DNA of 64,000 nt from Bradymonas sediminis (GTDB lineage: Bacteria; Myxococcota_A; Bradymonadia; Bradymonadales; Bradymonadaceae), in contig NZ_CP030032.1 in the NCBI RefSeq assembly GCF_003258315.1, positions 3,970,501 to 4,034,500 on the forward strand, given 5' to 3'. The notes under the pieces were generated by a model, which ran no database searches, was not told the DNA's origin, and saw only the letters and a program-made list of their open reading frames with translations. Every line of letters starts with the position of its first letter. Positions within the stretch are counted from its first letter, which is position 1. Shown piece after piece: positions 53,774 to 63,185 of this stretch. Made by a program: the position numbers and the translations under genes.

Positions 53774-55141
53774 ATGAGTAATGACTGGGAAAAATTGGCG
53801 GGGGAGACCGGCGAAGCGGTCACCTCAAATCGCATCAAACGCATGTTCAAGCTGGGTTCGATGGGCGCGCGCGTGGCGGCGTCCTCGATGGCCTCAAAGA
53901 TCGGCAGCATCCTGCCGGGCGATGCGGAGCAGCGCGAGGACAACCTGAAGCGCTCGAATATCAAGAACGCCGGGCGAGTCGTGGAGGTCTTGAGCGACCT
54001 CAAAGGCGCGTCGATGAAGGTCGGCCAGATGCTGTCGGCGGACCCGGAGCTTCTGCCGCCGGAGTTCGCCGACGTCATGAGCTCGCTGCAAAAAGACGCC
54101 ACGCCCATGACCTATACGACGGTCAAGGCGCAGATTGAGCGCGCGCTGGACCGCCCGATTGAGACCATCTTTAGCTATTTTGACCCCGACCCGGTCGGCT
54201 CGGCCAGCATCGGCCAGGTCCACCGCGCCGTGCTCGAGAGCGGCGAAGAGGTCGCGGTCAAGGTGCAATACCCCGGGGTGGCCGACTCGCTGGAGAGCGA
54301 CCTCAAGAGCTTAAAGACGATGCTTATTTACGGGCGCGCGTTCGTCGACCGCAAGCGCCTCGACGAGCTCTTCGCCGAGATCGAGCGCATGCTGCTCGAG
54401 GAGGCGAATTATGAGATCGAGGCCGAAACGCTCGGGCGATTCCACGAAACCCTCAAGGATCACCAGGGGTTGCGCGCCCCGAAGCCCTACCCCAAGTGGT
54501 GTCGAAAGCAAGTGCTGGTGATGGAATATGTCCACGGCACCAAATTGGACGACGCGCTCGAAGCCCTCGAGGACGGGCCGCGCCGCCAGAGGCTCCTGGA
54601 GCGGTGGATGACCGCGTATTATTGGATGTTCCACGAGTTATTCGAGCTGCACGCCGACCCGCACCCGGGCAACTTTTTGCTCGAAGAAGACGACACGCTG
54701 GTGATGCTGGATTTCGGGTCGGTCAAAAAATACGACCCGGCCTTCCCCGACTGTTTTCTCGAGGTCGTGGACTCGACCTGGCAAAACGACCCGGTGCGCA
54801 CCATCGCGGCCTATGAGCGGCTGGGCTTCGGGGCCAAGGACGGCGATCTCTCGAAGATCGACCCCGAGCTTATGCAGCAATATCAAGAGCTTATCGTCGC
54901 GCCCTTTATGCGCAATGAGCCCTTTGAATTTGGCGGCTGGGAGCCGGCCAAGGAGACCAAGCGCTTTATGCTTCGCCACCCGAGCTTCATGAAGCTCGTG
55001 CCGCCTCCCGAAGCCATCGCCTATTTGCGCGTCTTAAGCGGCATCAAGGGGCTGCTGGGCAAGATGGACGCCAAGGTCAACGCCTACACCATGGTCCACG
55101 ACCTGATCGAGCGCCGCGGATTGCTGACGCCCGACCCCTGA
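53774..55141 (+). CDS. ABC1/AarF/UbiB-family atypical kinase
   Basis: A 455-residue protein from ATG 53774, after GGAGAG. Family features: the KxGQ motif in LKGASMKVGQMLSADPELLP (near residue 85), VAVKVQYPGV (ATP-binding lysine), the ExD-like EANYEIEAETLGRFHE, the catalytic LHADPHPGNFLL and the metal site LDFGSVKKYD. UbiB/ABC1 proteins support ubiquinone or other prenyl-lipid metabolism as ATPases. No membrane segment at the C-terminus. Probably a single-gene unit. Confidence 0.9.
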   Translation: MSNDWEKLAGETGEAVTSNRIKRMFKLGSMGARVAASSMASKIGSILPGDAEQREDNLKRSNIKNAGRVVEVLSDLKGASMKVGQMLSADPELLPPEFADVMSSLQKDATPMTYTTVKAQIERALDRPIETIFSYFDPDPVGSASIGQVHRAVLESGEEVAVKVQYPGVADSLESDLKSLKTMLIYGRAFVDRKRLDELFAEIERMLLEEANYEIEAETLGRFHETLKDHQGLRAPKPYPKWCRKQVLVMEYVHGTKLDDALEALEDGPRRQRLLERWMTAYYWMFHELFELHADPHPGNFLLEEDDTLVMLDFGSVKKYDPAFPDCFLEVVDSTWQNDPVRTIAAYERLGFGAKDGDLSKIDPELMQQYQELIVAPFMRNEPFEFGGWEPAKETKRFMLRHPSFMKLVPPPEAIAYLRVLSGIKGLLGKMDAKVNAYTMVHDLIERRGLLTPDP

Positions 55142-55163
55142 TATCGCCCGCGACGCGCCCGGG

Positions 55164-55709
55164 TCAGACCGGCGGCGGCGAGCGGCGGTCGGAGGAAGAT
55201 GGCATCGCCGGGGGGCTGATTCCCACGCCCTGCTTGCTCAGGTAGGTGCGCGTAATCTCGGAGATATTGTCGAGGATCCAGGAGGCCATCTCCTCTTCTT
55301 CTGCCAGGATATCCTTGCAGATCAGCGCGATCTCGGTCTGCCCGTAGGCGTCGGCCGCGGCGATCAGCGCGCGGTAGGTCGCGACCTCCAGGCATTCGTA
55401 TTGATAGATGCTGATGGCCGCCTTGACGACATCATCGTCGGAGCCGCTAGTGGCGAAGGCCTGCATCGAGCCGCTGAATTTCCCCACCATCTCCTTGACC
55501 ATCGAGGTGTCGCCGCCGAGCTGGTCGATGCAGCGCTCCAGCCTGCTCTGGTGGCGCCGGGTCTCCTCAAGATGGTCGGCGAAGCGTTGATTGAGGCGGG
55601 GAAACCCCTTCACGCGCGAGACCTGTTTATTGAGCATCGACTCCGCGGATGCTTCCATCGCGTGGGCGTCGCGCAGCCATTTGATCAGAATACTCTTCTG
55701 TTTAGCCAT
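55164..55709 (-). CDS. DUF892 (YciE/YciF-type) ferritin-like protein
   Basis: A 181-residue protein from ATG 55709, after GGAGAAGAG; the frame is open far upstream but the domain starts here (ILIKWLRDAHAMEASAESML). Helical bundle with carboxylate/His residues spaced as in DUF892 (HLEETRRHQSRLERCIDQLG, YECLEVATYRALI, ILAEEEEMASWILDNI). These stress-induced proteins have a diiron-like site but no proven function. A Pro/Ser-rich tail ends it. It is convergent with the ABC1 gene, 22 bp apart. Confidence 0.88.
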   Translation of the reverse strand: MAKQKSILIKWLRDAHAMEASAESMLNKQVSRVKGFPRLNQRFADHLEETRRHQSRLERCIDQLGGDTSMVKEMVGKFSGSMQAFATSGSDDDVVKAAISIYQYECLEVATYRALIAAADAYGQTEIALICKDILAEEEEMASWILDNISEITRTYLSKQGVGISPPAMPSSSDRRSPPPV

Positions 55710-56001
55710 GATCTCTTCTCCAATATGGGGTTCGGTTCGGATGAGTGAATGCCGGAAATCGGCGCGCGGGTTGCTCCCGCGTACCGATTCCAATGCTGGA
55801 CACACCCCGGAGAAGAACAAGGTTGGCCCATCTGAGGCCAAGCCGCCCGCCGGCGCTTGGCAGTTGTGCCGCGCATCGAAAACACTATAATCCGGGCGCG
55901 GCATCGACATTTTCGCGACGTTCGCTACGTTGTGTGCCCACTTTAATTTGCGCGTTGAAATGACATTTTCTACACGAGTTTTTAATCCGATGAGGAAGCC
56001 A

Positions 56002-56814
56002 ATGAAGACCCAATTATTGATCGCGACGCTGCTGCTCGCGCTTGTCGCCGCCACCGGCTGCGAGAAGAAGGCCAGCAAACCCGACGAAAATGGTGTGGCA
56101 GAGCAAAAGGCTGACACCGAGGAGAAGGGCAGCGAAGAGAAGGCCGAAGAGAAAGCGGAGGCGCCCGCAGAGGCCGACACGGCCGGACTCCCCACGATGG
56201 GCGACGACAAGATCAACCCGCTGCTGCTGACCCCGGCCGAGGTCACCAAGGGCGAGGCGCCGGCGAGCTTCCAGGCGAAGTTCATCACCTCACAGGGCGA
56301 CTTCACCGTCGAGTTCAAGCGCGAATGGGCCCCGCTGGGCGCCGACCGCGCCTACCAGCTCATCAAAGCGGATTATTATGACGGGATCAGCTTTTTCCGC
56401 GTCATCCCCGGCTTTATGGCCCAATTTGGCATCCACGCGAACCCCAAGGTCAGCGCGGCCTGGCAGAATGAGCGGATCAATGATGACCCGGTCACCCAAT
56501 CCAATACCCGCGGCATGGTGACTTTTGCCAAGACCAATATGCCCAACTCGCGCCTGACCCACCTGTTCATCAACTACGGCAATAACGTCGCGCTTGATAA
56601 GCAGGGTTTCGCGCCGGTGGGCAAAGTCGTCGAAGGCATGGAAGTCGTGGAGAAACTCTACGGCGGATACGGCGGTGGCCCGCCCACCGGCCCGAATCAG
56701 GGCGCGTTGACCGCCGAGGGCAACCCGTATCTGCAGCAGAATTTCCCGAAGCTTGATTATATCAAGGACGTGGTGATTCTGGGCGATGAGAAGGCCGAAG
56801 AGAAAGGCGAGTAA
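56002..56814 (+). CDS. Cyclophilin-type peptidyl-prolyl isomerase lipoprotein
   Basis: A 270-residue lipoprotein from ATG 56002 after GAGGAAG; upstream in-frame ATGs lack a good site. Signal LLLALVAATGC with Cys as lipid anchor, then a ~60-residue acidic linker (Lys/Glu repeats), then a cyclophilin domain: YYDGISFFRVIPGFMAQFG, RGMVTFAKTNMPNSRLTHLF, FAPVGKVVEGMEVVEKL. The canonical SQFFIN segment reads THLFIN, so Gln is replaced by His while the catalytic Arg (in FFRVIPGF) is kept. Likely a periplasmic or outer-membrane folding factor. Confidence 0.88.
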   Translation: MKTQLLIATLLLALVAATGCEKKASKPDENGVAEQKADTEEKGSEEKAEEKAEAPAEADTAGLPTMGDDKINPLLLTPAEVTKGEAPASFQAKFITSQGDFTVEFKREWAPLGADRAYQLIKADYYDGISFFRVIPGFMAQFGIHANPKVSAAWQNERINDDPVTQSNTRGMVTFAKTNMPNSRLTHLFINYGNNVALDKQGFAPVGKVVEGMEVVEKLYGGYGGGPPTGPNQGALTAEGNPYLQQNFPKLDYIKDVVILGDEKAEEKGE

Positions 56815-56826
56815 TCCGCCCCTCTC

Positions 56827-57825
56827 TTACCAGGTAAAGCTCACGCGAATCCCATTGAGCTCGCCGACCGACGGAGACACCATGACGTCGTGTTTGGCGA
56901 GCAGTCCGCTCTCGCCGTCGAACCCAAAATATAGCCATTTGGGCAGGACATAGCCGGAGAGCACCCCGATCGCCGCGCCGGCGAGCACATCGCTCATATA
57001 ATGTTTGTGGGCGACCATGCGCAGCACGCCGGTGGCGGTGGCCGCGCTCAGCGCGGTATAGCAGGCGATGTCGTCCCAGGCGCCGCCCAGCGGGTTGAGC
57101 ATCTCGTGGTTCAAGCAAACCAGCCCCGCGCCCGCAAACGCCATGCTGGTATGACCGCTGGGGAAACTCAGCGCTTCGCGGTCCTCGCAATCCTCGCCGG
57201 GGCTATCCCAACACGCATCCAGCGGCGGACGCGCGCGCCCAACCGTATATTTGAGCGCCGTGGTGGCAAAGAACGCCACCGCCATCGACTGCATATTGAT
57301 CGCTGTCATGCGCGTGGCGACGCTGGCATCATCGCCTTTATACCAGAGCAGCGCGGGCTCGATGATCAACGGCGCCGCGATCAGCGAGCCGACCAGCACA
57401 TCACTGGTGAGCGCTGCCAGGTCCCTGCCCTGCGGGCTGCTCGCCCGCAGGCTCTCGTGCACGAAGCCGTCCAGCAAGATGGGGCCGCGCCAATTGGGCG
57501 TCTCGACCGGGTCGACCGCGAGGTTGATCACCGCCGCGCTGGCGCCCAATAAGCCGGTCACGCCGAGCCCCAACAGCCCCGGACGCCCCCATTCGGAGGA
57601 CCAGGTCGGCACCGGAAGCGTGTCCTCTTTGGGGCCAACCCTCGTGCTAATCTGCGCATCTTCGGATTCGGAGGCAGGAATACTTGCCTCCGATGAAACC
57701 GCGTCGGCAGCCAGGCTCTCGGAATCACTGGCGAGGTCTTGACCGAATAATTGGCCGGGGAGGAGTGTCAGTTGCAGACAAATAAATAAGGAAAAAAGGG
57801 CGCCAAAGCGCTGCGTACTACGCAT
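56827..57825 (-). CDS. PAP2-superfamily phosphatase, exported, copy 1
   Basis: A 332-residue protein with a signal peptide (LFICLQLTLLPGQLFGQ) and the three PAP2 motifs: KYTVGRARPP, FPSGHTSMAF and RMVAHKHYMSDVLAG. Several hydrophobic helices flank them. PAP2 enzymes dephosphorylate lipids such as phosphatidic acid, PGP or undecaprenyl pyrophosphate, and the active site faces the periplasm. It is the last of three consecutive PAP2 genes on the minus strand and a close paralogue of the next one. Confidence 0.9.
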   Translation of the reverse strand: MRSTQRFGALFSLFICLQLTLLPGQLFGQDLASDSESLAADAVSSEASIPASESEDAQISTRVGPKEDTLPVPTWSSEWGRPGLLGLGVTGLLGASAAVINLAVDPVETPNWRGPILLDGFVHESLRASSPQGRDLAALTSDVLVGSLIAAPLIIEPALLWYKGDDASVATRMTAINMQSMAVAFFATTALKYTVGRARPPLDACWDSPGEDCEDREALSFPSGHTSMAFAGAGLVCLNHEMLNPLGGAWDDIACYTALSAATATGVLRMVAHKHYMSDVLAGAAIGVLSGYVLPKWLYFGFDGESGLLAKHDVMVSPSVGELNGIRVSFTW

Positions 57826-58038
57826 ATATTTCCTGGTTGCTTGGATATTTCACGGAGGCAAACGAAGGGTTCTTCGTGGCTTTGATTACGATCTTCTTCG
57901 AGACAGGGCCTCGATTCAGGCTGGCGAACAAAACCTCTAACAGCTTGAAATTAAAGAGTTATTTCAACTTTATACAAATACTTAATTTCAGCAACCCCGC
58001 GATGAGGTCTCAACGCCGGGCGACAAACGCGACGCAGT

Positions 58039-58962
58039 TCACCAAACGCTGCTGAATGATAGCAGCTGAATCGGCGCGCTCGTGGGGGTGAGGGCGGCGT
58101 CATCGTCGGCGAAGAAGGGGTCGCCGTCGTCGAGCCCAAAATAGAGCACCTTGGGGAGCACATAGCCGGCGGCGAGCCCGAGGGCCGCGCCGATGAGGAC
58201 ATCGGTCGAATAGTGCTGGTGAGCGACCATGCGCAGCACGCCGGTGCTCAAGGCCGCGCCCAGCGCGGTATAGCAGGCGACGTTATCCCAGGCGTTCTCC
58301 AGCGGGCTGAAGACCTCGTGGTTCATGCAGATCAGGCCCGCGCCTACGAAGGCCATGGAGGTATGCCCGCTGGGAAAACTGACGGCTTCGCGCCGGGCGC
58401 AGCTCTCGTCGGAGGTCGGGTCGTCCCAGCACTCGCCAATGGGCGGGCGCTGGCGGGCGACCGCGTATTTGATCGCGGATGTGGTGAAGAGCACCAGCGC
58501 CATCGACTGGGCGTTGACCAGGGCGAGGCGGCCGGCGGCGGTGGCGTCGTCGCCTTTGAGGTAGAGAAGACCGGGTTCGACGACCAGGGGCGCCGCGATG
58601 AGGGAGCCCAGCAGGATATCGCTGATGTGCCCGGCCAGCTCCATCCCTTCGGGGGTCGAGGCGCGCAGGCTTTCGTGCAGGAAGCGGTCCGCGAGAATCG
58701 GCCCCCTCCAGCGGGGCTCGGCGTAATTATCAAAGCCGATATTCATGGCGAGCGCGCCGCCAAGCAGAAGGCTGGTCGCCGCGAAGCTGCCCCACCCCGG
58801 CTGGCCCCACTGAGCGGCCCAGACCGGCGCCTGGAGCGGGTCTTCGGCGGTGCGAACTTGCGGCATGGCCGGCGCGTCCTGGGCCAACGCGCTGCCGGGC
58901 AGCAGCGCGAGGCCGAAGGCGCACAACAAAAGCATAACGAAAAGGCGTTTGAATATCAGCAT
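58039..58962 (-). CDS. PAP2-superfamily phosphatase, exported, copy 2
   Basis: A 307-residue paralogue of copy 1 with a signal peptide (ALLPGSALAQ) and motifs KYAVARQRPPIGE, FPSGHTSMAF and RMVAHQHYSTDVLIG. Both copies share the same flanking segments (for example GPILADRFLHESLRASTPEG here), so they are tandem duplicates; 213 bp lie between them. Substrate unknown. Confidence 0.9.
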   Translation of the reverse strand: MLIFKRLFVMLLLCAFGLALLPGSALAQDAPAMPQVRTAEDPLQAPVWAAQWGQPGWGSFAATSLLLGGALAMNIGFDNYAEPRWRGPILADRFLHESLRASTPEGMELAGHISDILLGSLIAAPLVVEPGLLYLKGDDATAAGRLALVNAQSMALVLFTTSAIKYAVARQRPPIGECWDDPTSDESCARREAVSFPSGHTSMAFVGAGLICMNHEVFSPLENAWDNVACYTALGAALSTGVLRMVAHQHYSTDVLIGAALGLAAGYVLPKVLYFGLDDGDPFFADDDAALTPTSAPIQLLSFSSVW

Positions 58963-59002
58963 GGGGCTCCGCGATGCGGCGATTTATTTAGCCATCAAAA
59001 GT

Positions 59003-59806
59003 TCAGGATTCGTTCATCGATTCGGCGGTGCGATCGCCTGTGGGCGGCGTCGAAAATTCGGGCGCGCCGGCGATGCCGAAGCGTGCCGCCCACCCGCGAT
59101 CCAGATAATAACCGAGCATCCAGGTCACCAGCGCCCAGCTCAAACCGAGGGTCCAACCGCCGAGAATATCGGTGGGATAATGCACCCCCATGGCCAGGCG
59201 TGTCCAGCCGATGAGCACGATCATGGTGACCGCCGCGCTCATAATATAGATCTTCTGCAACCGCCCCCGGTAGTGCTGGGCGAGCATCAGCGCCAGCGTG
59301 GTGAAGATGACCGCGGTGATCGTGGCGTGCCCGCTGGGAAAGCTCCAGGAGGTCTCGGGCATCAGGTGCGGCACGATCTCGGGGCGAAGGCGCTGCACCG
59401 TATATTTGAAGGTATAGCCCAGCGCGGCGCCGCCGATGACCGCAAATCCCAGGCGCACGGTGTAGCGCAGGCGGTCGGTGAGCAGAAAAAAGCCCATCAG
59501 CATGCCCACCCACACGGTCACCACCGACGAGCCGCCCATCGACGTGAGCTGGAGCACCGCGTGCTCCACGGCCCCCGGGCCGATCACATGCTCAAGCTCG
59601 GGCCCCTGACGAAAGGAGCGCAGGATGGTCGCGTCCATGCCGGCGACAAAGCCCGGCGTGAGCCACTCGGCGACGCCAAGCCCAGCCCAGACAAGCCCCA
59701 GGACGGTGAGAAACCCCAGCACGACCCGCGTCTCGAAGCGGCTGCGCATGGTCTGAAAAAGACCCGCGCGGGCGTCGGCTTCTGCAATTAGTGTACGACT
59801 CTTCAT
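59003..59806 (-). CDS. PAP2-superfamily phosphatase, membrane type
   Basis: A 267-residue protein with several transmembrane helices and motifs KYTVQRLRPE, FPSGHATITA and RLAMGVHYPTDILGG. It lacks a cleavable signal and resembles the broad PgpB/BcrC-like membrane PAP2 class rather than the two exported copies. First gene of the minus-strand PAP2 trio, 40 bp before copy 2. It could act on undecaprenyl pyrophosphate or a phosphatidyl lipid. Confidence 0.88.
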   Translation of the reverse strand: MKSRTLIAEADARAGLFQTMRSRFETRVVLGFLTVLGLVWAGLGVAEWLTPGFVAGMDATILRSFRQGPELEHVIGPGAVEHAVLQLTSMGGSSVVTVWVGMLMGFFLLTDRLRYTVRLGFAVIGGAALGYTFKYTVQRLRPEIVPHLMPETSWSFPSGHATITAVIFTTLALMLAQHYRGRLQKIYIMSAAVTMIVLIGWTRLAMGVHYPTDILGGWTLGLSWALVTWMLGYYLDRGWAARFGIAGAPEFSTPPTGDRTAESMNES

Positions 59807-60001
59807 AGGATTCCAATCGAGTAAAAATACTGCTGCGATGATCTTCTACAGAATAAAACGACGTTCTGAGCGTCTGGTCATTTAGATAGAATGTCTTAGC
59901 GCGTCAAATTTTGATATAGACCAGATAACGCCTCAGCAATCGCCCAATTTGCCCCAAATCCGACTCCTCGCGGGTCCAATCGCTTCCAAGCCACGATCGC
60001 C

Positions 60002-61258
60002 ATGAAAAAATATTATTTTATCTATTTGGCCGCCCTGCTCTTCAGCCCCCTCTCGGCTTGCTCCTGCGAAGGCGACCACGACGCTGAGTGGAACCTCGAC
60101 GACGAGTGGCCGGAGGCCGACGCCGGCGAAGAGGATATCCTCGAAGACGATACCGCCGAGGAGCAAGACGCCAAAGATGAGCCGATCGAGCCCTGGGAGC
60201 CCGAAGAGGTCGAGCCGGATATCCCCTACGACCACGCGCTCACCGACCGCACGAGCCTGGACGTGGACCCGGACGGGACGCTGTGGCTTGGCTATCATTA
60301 TTGCAGCGATCTGTCCTGCTCCGAGCCGATGCTGCGGGTGATGCATAAGCGGGTTGGCCAGGACTGGGTGGGCGAGGATATCGCCATCCATGAGGGGATC
60401 TTCGGGGTCAACGTGATCATGGCCGACGAGCCGATCGTGGTGTACCCGGACAGCTTCGAGCCGGTCTACCGGGTCAAATCGCGCACGAGTGATGGGCAGT
60501 GGGAAAGCTATGATTTCCCGGTGCCGCGCGGCGATCAGATGGAATATGACGGCTTTGATGTCACCGAAAATGGCCACAGTTATTTCATCACCTTCGCCCC
60601 CGACAACGCGCCTCAGGTCTCGCTATTCACTCTCGACGTCGCCGCGAGCGCGCCGACCTGGCGAGAGCTGAGCCCGCTGGAGATTCAGGACTCCCAGGCT
60701 GCCATGGAGGACGGGCTGCAGACCGACGAGGACAATGTCTACCTGGTCAACCTAAGCGGCGAGACCGGGATCTACGGCGTGTATCGCTACGATCAGGAGC
60801 TCGACCAATGGCCGCAAACCGCCGAACTTCAGACCTATACCGACCTCTTCGTGCACTCGCTGGCCATCACCCAAAACTTTGGGCTGTGCATGAGCGGCAA
60901 TTATCAGGGCGGCACCAATGTCGAGACGCTGCTGGTGACCTGCGGGTCGATGGATGACCTGACCCTGGAGGTCAAAGACTTCGGCGAGGGGTCGCTGTCG
61001 GCCGAGACGCCGTCGTCGATCATTGAGGGCAATGACGGCACGGTGTATGTGGCGTTTAACCCGCCGGGCAACCGTGAGCTGCGCGTGGCGAGTCGACGAC
61101 CGAACACCCCGGTGTGGGAGGTCGAGACGGTGTATAACGGGCCGTCCTACGGCATCTCGACCGCGATTGACCACTCCGGCGACCTGGTCATCTCGTTTTA
61201 TACCTGCGACGACGAAGACAGGTGCAGCCTGAAGGTTTTGTGGGAGACGATGGACTGA
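60002..61258 (+). CDS. Acidic lipoprotein, beta-propeller-like, unknown function
   Basis: A 418-residue protein with lipobox LSAC (signal YFIYLAALLFSPLSAC). A strongly acidic stretch (residues ~25-75, Asp/Glu-rich) precedes a ~340-residue region of repeated beta-strand pairs with Trp/Gly and Asp-rich loops (DVDPDGTLWLGYHYC, GNDGTVYVAFNPPGNRELRV, DHSGDLVISFYTCDD), like a propeller. A few cysteine pairs may be disulfides. No close family recognised. Surface-exposed lipoproteins of this style are common in Myxococcota. Confidence 0.75.
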   Translation: MKKYYFIYLAALLFSPLSACSCEGDHDAEWNLDDEWPEADAGEEDILEDDTAEEQDAKDEPIEPWEPEEVEPDIPYDHALTDRTSLDVDPDGTLWLGYHYCSDLSCSEPMLRVMHKRVGQDWVGEDIAIHEGIFGVNVIMADEPIVVYPDSFEPVYRVKSRTSDGQWESYDFPVPRGDQMEYDGFDVTENGHSYFITFAPDNAPQVSLFTLDVAASAPTWRELSPLEIQDSQAAMEDGLQTDEDNVYLVNLSGETGIYGVYRYDQELDQWPQTAELQTYTDLFVHSLAITQNFGLCMSGNYQGGTNVETLLVTCGSMDDLTLEVKDFGEGSLSAETPSSIIEGNDGTVYVAFNPPGNRELRVASRRPNTPVWEVETVYNGPSYGISTAIDHSGDLVISFYTCDDEDRCSLKVLWETMD

Positions 61259-61268
61259 TGCGAGGCGC

Positions 61269-61290
61269 TCCCCCGCGAACCCGCGGGGGA
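61269..61290. terminator. Hairpin between convergent genes
   Basis: TCCCCCGCG, loop AACC and CGCGGGGGA: a 9-bp GC-rich stem, 11 bp after one stop and 12 bp before the other. No adjacent U-run on either strand, so it is a likely but non-classic terminator. Confidence 0.5.
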
Positions 61291-61301
61291 AAACGAGCTT
61301 T

Positions 61302-63104
61302 TTAGTCCGCCAAATGGCCGATATCGCCGGTCTGCACGCGCCACAGACGCGCGTAATCGCCGTTGGCCGCGATCAACTCATCGTGGGAGCCCTGCTCGGC
61401 GATGCCGCCCTTGTCCAGGACGACGATGAAGTCGGCGTTTCGCACCGTGGAGAGGCGATGGGCGATGATGAGGGTGGTGCGGTCGCGGGTGACGCGGTTT
61501 AGCGAGCGCTGGATGGCGGCTTCGGTGTCGTTATCGACGGCCGAGGTCGCCTCGTCGAAGATGAGGATGGGCGGGTTTTTGAGCAGCGCGCGCGCGATCG
61601 ACAGCCGTTGGCGCTGGCCACCGCTCAAGGTCTCGCCGCGCTCGCCGACCATGGTCTGGTAGCCCTGAGGAAGCTGGGCGATGAACTCGTCGGCCTCGGC
61701 GAGTGTGGCGGCGCGCTCGATCTCCTCGGCGGAGGCATCGAAGGTGCCGTAGCCGATATTATCGCTCACGGTGCCGTGAAACAGAAAAACCTGCTGGCTG
61801 ACCAGGCCGATGGCGCGGCGAAGATCGGTGAGGTCAAGCTTCGAGATATCGGTCTCGTCGACGCTGAGCTTGCCGGATTGCGGCTCATAAAAGCGCAGCA
61901 AAAGATTGATGAGCGTGGTCTTTCCGGAGCCGGTCGCCCCCACGATGCCCACGGTCGCGCCGGCGGGAATCTTGAGGTCGAAATTCTTCAGGATGGGGTC
62001 GCGGTTGGGGTATCCGAAGGTGATATTGTCGAAATGCACCGCCCCGGCGACCTGCGCCGGCTCGAGCGATTGCTCGCCATTGTCGATGCGAATCGGCGTC
62101 TCGAGCAGGTCCATGACGCGGTTGGTCGAGGCCATCGCGCGCTGGTAGAGGTCGAAGGTCTCGCCCAGGCGCGTCAGCGGCCAGAGCAGCCGCTGGGTCA
62201 TAAATACGAGCACCGTATACACGCCGACCGGCAATTCGCCCTCCAGGGCGAGGTGGCCGCCGTAGACCAGCGTGGCGATGAACCCCAGCACGATGACCAT
62301 GCGGATCAGCGGAGAGAACGCCGAACTCAGCACGATCGCCTTGCGATTGGCCTCGCGATAATCCGAGCTCACGTGCTCGATGCGCGCGCGCTCGTAGTCC
62401 TCGGTGGTGAAGCTCTTGATGGTCGCGATGCCCGACAGATTATTGGCGAGCTGCCCGTTGAGCAGGCCGACCTGCTCGCGCACGTGGGCGTAGCGCGGGG
62501 CGAGCAAACGCTGGAATTTGAAGGAGCCCCAGAGGATCAACGGGATGGGCGCCATCGCCATCCAGGCCACGCCCGGGGCCAAAATAAAGAACGCCGCCGA
62601 GACCACCAGCGCGGTGGTCATCACCGAGATCAACTGGTCGGCGCCGGCGTCCAAGAAACGCTCAAGCTGATTGATATCGTCGTTGAGGATCGACAGCAGC
62701 CCGCCGCTGGATTGCTCGTGAAAATAGGCCAACTCGAGGTCTTGGATATGCGCGTAGGCGTCCAGGCGAAGTTCGTGCTGGATGGTCTGGGCGAGGTTTC
62801 GCCACAGCCAGGCCTGCGCGTATTGGAAGACGGATTCAAGCCCCCAGATAAGCAGCGTCGCGCCGGCCAACCACACCAATTGGCTGAAGACATCGGTGAC
62901 GCCGAGCGCCGCGATGATCGAGTCCTCGCGCTTGACCACCACGTCGATCGCCGCGCCGATGAGCACCGGCGGGGCGAGGTCGAAGATCTTATTGAGGACC
63001 GAGGCCGTGATGGCCATCCAAATAAAGCGGCGCTGGGTGCGCGCGTAGGAGAAAAGACGACCGAGCGGTCGTTTATTCGAGGTTATCACGGGGTTGGATG
63101 CCAT
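61302..63104 (-). CDS. ABC exporter, fused permease/ATPase (MsbA-like)
   Basis: A 600-residue half-transporter. The N-terminal transmembrane domain has six helices (residues ~30-320); its EAA-like region is followed by the ATPase domain: Walker A GATGSGKT (about 390), Q-loop, signature LSGGQRQR, Walker [11 protein letters not shown] and H-loop IAHRLSTVR. It works as a dimer exporting a lipid or drug. The family includes MsbA and multidrug exporters; the substrate cannot be told. Confidence 0.92.
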   Translation of the reverse strand: MASNPVITSNKRPLGRLFSYARTQRRFIWMAITASVLNKIFDLAPPVLIGAAIDVVVKREDSIIAALGVTDVFSQLVWLAGATLLIWGLESVFQYAQAWLWRNLAQTIQHELRLDAYAHIQDLELAYFHEQSSGGLLSILNDDINQLERFLDAGADQLISVMTTALVVSAAFFILAPGVAWMAMAPIPLILWGSFKFQRLLAPRYAHVREQVGLLNGQLANNLSGIATIKSFTTEDYERARIEHVSSDYREANRKAIVLSSAFSPLIRMVIVLGFIATLVYGGHLALEGELPVGVYTVLVFMTQRLLWPLTRLGETFDLYQRAMASTNRVMDLLETPIRIDNGEQSLEPAQVAGAVHFDNITFGYPNRDPILKNFDLKIPAGATVGIVGATGSGKTTLINLLLRFYEPQSGKLSVDETDISKLDLTDLRRAIGLVSQQVFLFHGTVSDNIGYGTFDASAEEIERAATLAEADEFIAQLPQGYQTMVGERGETLSGGQRQRLSIARALLKNPPILIFDEATSAVDNDTEAAIQRSLNRVTRDRTTLIIAHRLSTVRNADFIVVLDKGGIAEQGSHDELIAANGDYARLWRVQTGDIGHLAD

Positions 63105-63185
63105 AGTGCACTGCCTGCGGGGCCGCCCGGAGCGGGCGCAAAGATGCGCTGCGCCGTGAGGCCCGCTGTCGTTTTTCAGAAGATA

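Noticed and set aside
55710-56318. N-terminal extension of the DUF892 protein to 384 residues
   Set aside because: The extra 203 codons are Ser/Ala-rich without homology, overlap the cyclophilin gene in antisense and lack a start site; the internal ATG at 55709 has a good ribosome-binding site.
58213-59791. Long plus-strand frames opposite the PAP2 genes
   Set aside because: Antisense to PAP2 catalytic motifs; no signal or domain of their own.
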